NCBI GenBank assembly: GCA_000750105.3
Contig: JPHH03000086.1
Coordinates: forward strand, 31,236 to 95,235
Direction of reading: 5' to 3'
Length of the DNA stretch: 64,000 nt
Source of the DNA: Tolypocladium sp. Sup5 PDA-1
Lineage: Eukaryota > Ascomycota > Sordariomycetes > Hypocreales > Ophiocordycipitaceae
The position numbers and the translations under genes are program-made. The notes beneath the pieces were generated by a model. The model did not search any database, was not told the DNA's origin, and worked only from the letters and a program-made list of their open reading frames with translations. Numbering within the stretch: the first letter of the stretch is position 1; the number at the start of each line of letters is the position of its first letter. Below are positions 56,591 to 64,000 of the stretch, in pieces.

Positions 56591-56865
56591 GCTTAGGAGA
56601 GGTTGACGGCGCTTGGGGCCCTCTAGGGGCACTTTAGGCCCTCTAGGGGTCGAAGCCGTTGCTAGGGATTAGCTTAATAACGACTAAGTCTATGAAGTTA
56701 ATAGACTTAGTAAATTTAAGTAGGTTAGGCTACTTAATTAGTATTAAAAAACGAGGAATTTATAGCGAGTATTAGTAGTTTATAGGAATAACGGGAAATA
56801 TAGGTAATTTATAGTAATTCGTGGAAATAACTAGGAATTCGAGGAAAAGAGAGAGACTATAAGCC

Positions 56866-59800
56866 CTCTGGCTAGTCTTCGTCTTCTAACTTAACTTATA
56901 CTTCGATTAGAGACCTAATATCGACTAGGCCTAGCTACTTAACGAAGTTATCGAATTTCTAGCCTAGTAATGCCTTTATAAGGCTATCCGTAACTATATA
57001 AGCTATAGGCGTATATTTAACTTTAAATTTTCCTTCGTGAAAAGCCTACCTAGCCTAGTAGCTATAAACGTTAACGTGCTTAAGTATAGTCTTTAGTCTC
57101 GGCGTATCTTTAGTAATAAGGCGGATAGTCTATTAGTTATTATACTCGATAGTAGGGATATTATTAAGCTATAAGCCGATTTAATTATATAAGCATTATA
57201 TTACGATAGCTTCCTTTGCTATATATATAAAGGCAAGGAGCTTAGCTTTAGTTAACGAGGTTATAACTATATTTTATTTATTTATAGTCTAGCTAATAGG
57301 CCTACTAAAGAGATATTAGATTAATCCCTATAATAATTTACGAGTCTCTTAATTATCTATAAATATAGCGTTAGAGGCGACTTTACGGTCTAGGTTAGGA
57401 TTAGGATCTTAGTCTTAGTTCTTATCTAGGTCACTTAAGTATATAACTCTTACGAGCTAGTCTTATTAAGGGTCTTTGCTATTAAATTAAATAGCTAGGA
57501 ACCTTATTGCCTATATATAGCTAATAATATCTTTAGCGACCTTTTAATAATATAGCGATAGATTAAGGAGGAATTCCGCTAGGCGGGAGGCGCCTTTAGC
57601 GATATCCGGCCTCGTGATAATAGCTAGGTAGTTAACCGAGCCCGTTAAACTCTAATACTATTATATTTAATCGGCCATAGCCTATAGAGGGTTTGGTTAT
57701 AGCTCGTTCGTTAGAAGAGGGTTGCCGCGGAATGCCTCCTTACGGGCAACGTTAAATTAGGTAGCGATCTTCTCGATATACGAGTCTTAATAGAGCTATA
57801 GCTTATGGGTTACCCTATCCTATAGGACCCTTATTCCGAGGAAGAAGGCGAGTGGCCCTAGGTCCTTTATCTCGTATTTCGCCTTAATCCGTGTAATTAT
57901 ATAGTTAGTAGCGTCTTTATATTTCTTTCGGTATAGTAAGACTATATTATTAACGAAGAAGAAGATAGTTAGCTAGTTATTCGTAAAGACGTAAGGGTCG
58001 TCTAGGTATTACGTGAGTCCTAGCGACTTAAAGGTTATTATAAGGTCTTATTACTATAAGAGAGGTAATCCTCGTAGCCCGTAGAGCGCCCTAATTAACT
58101 TTAGAACCTACCCTCGGCGGCGGTAACCTTTAGGGAATTATACGAATATATCCTTATCGAGGTAGCTATTCGTAAAGGCGTTTATAGCGTCGAGCTACCT
58201 CGTCTCGAGGTCGAACCTAGCTATAATAGCTATTAGAACCCGGAAAGACCTTCTAGCGAGTATTACGGCGTAGGTCTCTTTATCTCTAAGTTCCTAGAGA
58301 TCGCCTCGTATATAGAGCCTAGCTTTAAACTTCTATAGGAAGCTATGCTTATTAAATTTATATTTAAATACCTAGGTTAGCGGCAGGACTCGCCCTATTG
58401 CCTAGTCTTCTTATATAGCTTCGAAGGTACTGCGGTCCTTATAAGAGGTTATCTCGTTACCGGTAGCTACTTCGAATTCGTATTTAAATTAGTAATCTCG
58501 TAATTCTCGCTAGTTCTTTAGTTCCGGTAGAAGAGATCGTTAGTATAGCTTTTCCTCTCTTCTATTAAAGAAGCTACTTATATAGATATAGAAGGCGCCC
58601 TTCGTCTCTCTAGCCTTTAGAGATAACTTCTTCTCCCTCGTAGACTTACGAGGCCCTAGTGCTAGTATAGGTATAGGGCTAGGGCTCGTAACCCTCGGGT
58701 ATATAGGTAGTAAGGAAGGTAGTAATTCTAAAGACTCTAATAGCTTTAGTAGCCTTGCTTCTAGGCTAGCTATTGCCTAAGGCGTTAGGTAGGCCTTATG
58801 AAAACTCTAATCTATATCGTGAAAGCTCTATTCCTCGATATTGCTTTGGTTATCGATAGGGCCCTCGTTCTCTTTATTAGAGCTACTAGCGGTATTAACG
58901 TCGCTATTATCGCTACCTCGTAGAGTATCGGTAGGCTAGCTACCCGAGGCTTCGTTATTATTATCGGTATTAACGAAGATTATAGATCGGATTTCGTCTT
59001 TATCTTCGTCTTTGGCTTTACTATCGATATAATTAGGAAGCTATATCGAAGTAGGATATATAATAACTATAGAGATCGGATCTTAGTAATCCTTAGTATT
59101 ATAGAATCGTTATTTATTAAAAGTTATGTCTCTAACTCTATGGACTTCCTCTTTCTTAGGGATCTAGATCCTAAAGATATTACTAGAATCGTACCTAATA
59201 AGGTAGCTAACTTCCGCGTATGCTTATATCTTTAGGTCCCGTTTCTAAGTATTAGCGAGAGCGTTAGTAGTTAAGGGATAGGCTCTATAGCTATATAACT
59301 TTAAATTCGAGATATCTAGCGACTAGTAATAGCTACTATCTCTATTATTCTCTTATAGCTAGGTATATAGCCGTTAGAGTAGCGTTTACTATTCCTTAGC
59401 CTACTAGGGAGATCGGTTATAAAGATAGGTTATTAATTTCTATGCCTCTAGCTAGAGGTCTTTTAGAAGGTTAGTACTAAGTAATATAGTCCTTGCTTTT
59501 ATTATAATTACCCCCTCTAATCTCTTAGCGGCTCTATTTTATACGGGTATATACGGGGCCGTTATCTTATCGACGATACCTTTATAGTTAATCTAGGTAT
59601 CGTAGACTATTTAGAGTAACTAATTATTATCTCTATAGACTATATATAGGACGAGGTTATATTATCGTTTAATATATACTTTAAATAACTCTAGTACCTT
59701 TATTAGCGTTAGCTAGGTCTAGTTAGGGAGATTATAGTAGTAGATTATCGTTATAAAGTTATCCTTAATAAGGAGAGCTACCTCTTTTCTATTATAGCTT

Positions 59801-62336
59801 ATATAGTAGGAAAAGATATCTATATATACTCTCTAGAACGGTCTCTCTACCTCTATCTATAGGGATCGGCGAGAGACTACTCTATTAGCCTTAGCTAGCG
59901 AGTAGGCTTTGTAATCTATTCTTATAAGGCCCGTGATCTTAGCTCCTATAGTATTTTTAACTACCCTTTCTAACGCTAGGGCGTTTAGGTAACCGAGGCG
60001 TTAGTGCTATACGGTGGCCTCTACTAACTGCTCGGGTCTAGGCTTAGTTAACGATATAAAGGCTATAGCCGTGACTTTGCTACTAGCTATAAGTTCGTTA
60101 AATTCAATAATGGGTTAGCGATATATTCTCGTTATATAGAAGATCGCTTTACTAGGGCTAGCTTATTCGAAGACTGCCCCGGTAGCTAGGTTCTAGCTAT
60201 ATCCCTTTTCGATAAATTTATTAAGCGAGGCGACGCTTATATAGAAAGACGGGATATATATAACTTCGTTAAGTCTAAAGAGACCGTTTTTCTCGATTCG
60301 TACCTTAACCTAGCCATAGCCTAGGATTTAAAGCTTGCTTTCTCTAGCAAAGGCAGTCTCTAGCTACTTTACGGGTTCGTAGGTTAGGAAGCGTAATTAA
60401 TAGTTATAGATATGTATATCTAACCTAGAATCGAGGATAAAGGAGTCTCTAAGTAGGTATTCCTTCGTAATAGAGAAGGTTAAAGTTAATGGCTATATCG
60501 TGGCCGTTAGTGCCGTAGGCTCGTTGCCTTTAGTCTTATATAATAATAAAGGTTAATAGATTTAGCCTATAAATACTATTCCGCGGACCTCCTAGGGTCG
60601 TATAGCTACCTAAGGCCCTCGTTCCTTCTTTTATTAAATTAAGCGTTCTACGCGTCCCTTAATAGTAAGGTCTTAGAGCTTTTGCTTAACTATTACCTCG
60701 GTCTCTGCCTTAGGCTTCTAGCTAGCTAGTCTAATAGCCTTATCGAGATAATAATACTTTAAGTATTAATACTTAAGCCCGTAGATATATTAGGGCTTAT
60801 TATTTAGTCCGAACGGGCTAGCGGTCTTGCTAATAGGCGCGGTTAGATTAATATAATCGTTAGAGATGCCTTAGTAAGTTATAAATATGCCCTTGTTTAA
60901 TAATTAAGCTAATCTCTTTATACTTTATAATCTTTCGAAGATACTACTAATGCTTTATCTATCTAGGAAGGTAGTCTTCTAGCCCGGGAGATCTCTATAA
61001 GCTTTTTTATCTATCTCGTTAAGCTAGTAATTAGCCTACGAGGGATCTATTAATAAGACTACTTATAGGAAGGCGCGGGTTAGCTTAAGCCCTATTATCT
61101 TAGCTAGCCCGAGGCGTTTTGCCTCTCTAAGGGCTACTTACTAGTTATTTACCTATTTACTAATTTTAGTGCGATTTAGTGCCCTAAGGAGCGCGTTATA
61201 GCGATCTAGGACTTCTTATTCGGTTACCTAGTCTATGGGCTTAACCTATGCCTTTAGGAGGGCTAGCTCCTATATAACGTTGGTCTCGTCAGCGATAGTG
61301 CCGTAATAGCTGCCGATAGTCTTCGTAATATACTCGTTAATATAGCTTAGGGCTTTCTAATATTTATCCTACTTAATTAGCTCGTCTTTCTATGACTTAT
61401 AGAGGTGATTATAGTCTGATTTCTCTTCTTAGGTTAAGGCTCTAGCGGTTAGAGCCGTAGGGTTAATATCTGTTATCTTAGGTCGGACTAGTTTATTAAA
61501 GACGGGCTTTTCTACGATATTAGGGTTAATATAGGGCTAGATGCCCTAGTATTGCGAGAACCTTTTAATTACGTGTAACTATTGGTTCTAGTCGCTAGAG
61601 GTCCTTAGGATAACCTCTAGTAACTAGGAAGAGTCTTTCTTCTCTATAGAGAAGTCTATCTTTATTAGCGTTAGTAGTAGAAGGATATAGTATTAAAGGC
61701 GTTAAATAGGGTATGCGTTATCCCGGTGCAATAGTTAATTTAACCCGTGTAGACCGGGCTTATAACTAATTTATTAAGGGGGAATAAATATACTAAAGGC
61801 CGAGTATAACGATCGTCGTATAAGTTATAGAGTTAGTCCTTACCTAAGAAGTCAGCTATTAGTTAGTGATACGAGTTATCGTATAAGTTAGTGCGCTACT
61901 TAACGCGTAAGATAAGATAGGTATCCCCGTATAAGTTAGAGCGACCGTTGCTATATAAGTTAGAGCGACCGTTGCCGTGTAAGTTAGAGCGACTATCTCT
62001 ATATAAGTTAGAATATTAGTATAGCGGCGTATAGTCTATAAATTAGCGCCTATATAAATAGGTCTTTATATTATATAAGTTAAAGGTAAAGAGGTAAGGA
62101 GAGGTAACTACGGCTATCTTAAAAATATAGGAGGAATTAACTAGGATTTTTTATTATTAGAATCTTAAAAGCTTATAAACGTTATAACTTACGTCGATAC
62201 GTATATAGGGGACTATCTATTTATAGGGATATAGACGTCTCTCTTATACTTATAGACTCGCTAGGCGTCCTAATATTCCTCTACTTTTTTATATTTTTTA
62301 TTTTTCTAGTTAGGGGTCTATATTAATACCCTAATA
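56866..62336 (-). mobile_element. RIP-degraded Ty1/Copia retrotransposon with its 5' LTR
   Basis: Minus orientation. The LTR is 61772-62336, the mutated partner of the solo LTR at 47592. Reading through stops, the polyprotein order is Copia-like. A GAG-pre-integrase-like piece (RLGYLNALALERV; AYSLAKANRVVSRRS) lies at about 59900-60010. Reverse transcriptase lies at about 57800-58000 (DPYVFTNN, FFFVNNIVLLYR where the family has FVDDI, then YEIKDLGPLAFFLGIRV). The RNase H C-terminal motif KFDNFVKQLGLVDI is at about 56940. Asp to Asn and Trp to stop changes are as expected from RIP. A 3' LTR was not found below 56866, so the element is truncated or interrupted there. Confidence 0.85.
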
Positions 62337-64000
62337 AACTCCTCCTTACGCGGGCGCCGACTACCCTTAGGCGGTTATAAACGTAAAAGAAAGAAAGAGT
62401 AGCCCCTAGTAAACGACCTTATATAAATAAAGTACAAAAGTAACGCGTAATCGTAGGTAATCTTAGTAACGAGCCCGAACTCTAGCTCTACTAAACTATC
62501 CTATTACCTCCCTAACTATAGATAAAAGAAATAACGAAATAAAATAAAGGAATATAAGGACTATCTATTTAGCGACGTTAGGTCCTCTTAGCTCGTAGTA
62601 TATTAAGCTATAGCTAGTCTATATCCCTTTCGATCTTCTTATATTCTATCTACGCTATATTCTCTTCTTATCGCCTCGTAGCGCGTTTAGCCCTAGAAGG
62701 CCTAGCTATAGGGCGAGGGGACTAGGTAAGCGGTAGTAGCCGGTCTTCTAAACGCTACTAAGAGTCATAGTCGATAAGCCCTAGCGCGGTAGATATAGTA
62801 TATCCTCCGTCGAACTTAACGAATAGAACTATAGCGCGTTTCTTAAAGAGTCTACTAAGCGCGTCTATAAGCTCTATAGTTATAGTACGGCCGCCTCTGC
62901 CTATTATATATAGCTTATTATCGCCGTTACCCCTATTAGAGCTATTTAAGACTATCTATTCCCCTTTAACTCGCTCGTAATAGAACTTATCGTTAGTATA
63001 TTCCACCCCTAATATCTAGCTAACCGACCCGCTAGAGCGAGAGCTTTAGAGGTATAACGGGGCATAGATCGATCTAGCGTATAAGGTTAGCGGTGAGCTC
63101 TAAGCGGACTTATTACTATAGCGGTCTAGGTATATCTATCGAACTAAGTTATAGGTACTTATCTAAAGATACCTTAGCTAAGGGGTTAGCGTACTAGAGG
63201 TTCCTCTTATAGGTACTATCTATTCTCGAGACGAAGAAGGTTATGCCCTTAGAGTTAGCGTTATTCTATTAAAGGGGTCCTAGCTCGAGCTTATCCTTAG
63301 TATCCTATATAATACGAATACGCTTCCCTATAGTATTGCGGGGGGAGACGTAAAGCGCTAAGGAGTCTATAGAACTAGCTATAGTTCCGGGCTTCCGAGA
63401 TTAATTAGTCCCTTAGGGCTCTAAGGAAGTCTCCTCGATATTCTTACTACTATATAACCTTATTCCCTTTATATTCGATTCCTCTTAACTCTTTAAGGGA
63501 GAGATAGTTTCTACTATATATCTTCGCGCTAGGGTTACTTATAAGGTAGAAAATAAAAGGGGTCGATTACTATAGTTAAACTATATCTTACTAGTATAAT
63601 ATAGTTATAGGGATAAGTCGCGTCTACTAGTATCCTAGGGAATAGGCATATACCCTTAATTATAGTAAGTAAGGCGTTCTAGAGAAAAGGGAAGTATAGG
63701 GCTTTAAGTAATACCTTAGTATTATTAAAATACTAGAAGGCAGCGCCCTTATTATACCTAAGCTAGAACTCGTTTCCTCCTCTAATTCCGAGCTCGTTAG
63801 CTATAACGCTTTTAAGGAAGTTAATTATTTAGTTAAGGAGAGTATCGTAGCTATCCTTTCCTTAGCCCTTATAATATATTACTTAATCCTAGAAACGCTA
63901 TTCCTAGTCCGGGTTAGCCTCGCCCTATAAGAAAGTTATATCTTTCTAAATCCTAAAGCTATATTTAGCTAGATTTATATCTTATAGCTATAACCTAACT
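62337..64000. repeat. RIP-like AT-rich repeat DNA of unknown origin
   Basis: TA-dinucleotide-rich sequence continuing to the window end with no open frame of 60 codons. A minus-strand reading near 62790-62890 keeps a protein-like run (ELIDALSRLFKKRAIVLFVK, then GLIDYDS), suggesting a decayed coding region of an element I cannot name. Confidence 0.55.

Overview
The window is nuclear DNA from a filamentous ascomycete, most likely a Sordariomycete (Hypocreales-like). The evidence is short GT-AG introns of 54-112 nt with CTAAC/CTGAC branch sites, GC-rich coding sequence with mostly G/C third positions, fungal protein families (hybrid histidine kinase, fungal b561, ankyrin-DIL protein, KRE2/MNT1 mannosyltransferase, FunK1 kinase), and clear repeat-induced point mutation (RIP). 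The species cannot be named from sequence alone. Most genes are split, so CDS spans below include introns and exon joins are given in the evidence.

Positions 1-42,740 are a conserved, gene-dense, GC-rich core. In order: the 3' part of the CCT3 chaperonin gene (+), a PRKRIP1-like splicing factor (-), a histidine-phosphatase-fold protein (+), a very large hybrid histidine kinase (-), an M13/neprilysin-family protein that has lost its zinc site (-), a cytochrome b561-type membrane protein (-), allantoicase (+), an ankyrin-DIL protein (+), a TBC Rab-GAP (+), mitochondrial ribosomal protein bL19m (-) divergent from an uncharacterised mitochondrial protein (+), a mitochondrial-type cysteine synthase (-), a RING/ZZ/SH3 protein (-) and mitochondrial enoyl-CoA hydratase (-). 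They are independent housekeeping and signalling genes, not a pathway cluster. Two long gene-poor stretches (12.4-16.1 kb and 25.8-28.9 kb) look like promoter and leader DNA.

From about 42.7 kb the character changes to an accessory, repeat-rich compartment. It holds a decayed tRNA, a small candidate gene with two SUMO-interaction-like motifs, a frameshifted Mutator-like (MULE) transposase joined to a truncated membrane-protein fragment, a FunK1 kinase scrap, an intact-looking solo Copia LTR, two candidate secreted-protein genes (one a neat two-exon, eight-cysteine small secreted protein), a KRE2/MNT1 mannosyltransferase pseudogene, a 66-codon spliced candidate gene and a complete tRNA-Val(CAC).

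From 55.9 kb to the end the DNA is AT-rich, has no open frame of 60 codons or more, and is a RIP-mutated transposon graveyard. It contains a minus-strand Ty1/Copia element still readable through its stop codons (GAG-pre-integrase, reverse transcriptase, RNase H end) and its 5' LTR. Two repeat families occur once un-mutated near 46.6-48.2 kb and once RIP-mutated here, so the mutation spectrum can be read directly: almost all changes are CpA to TpA or TpG to TpA.
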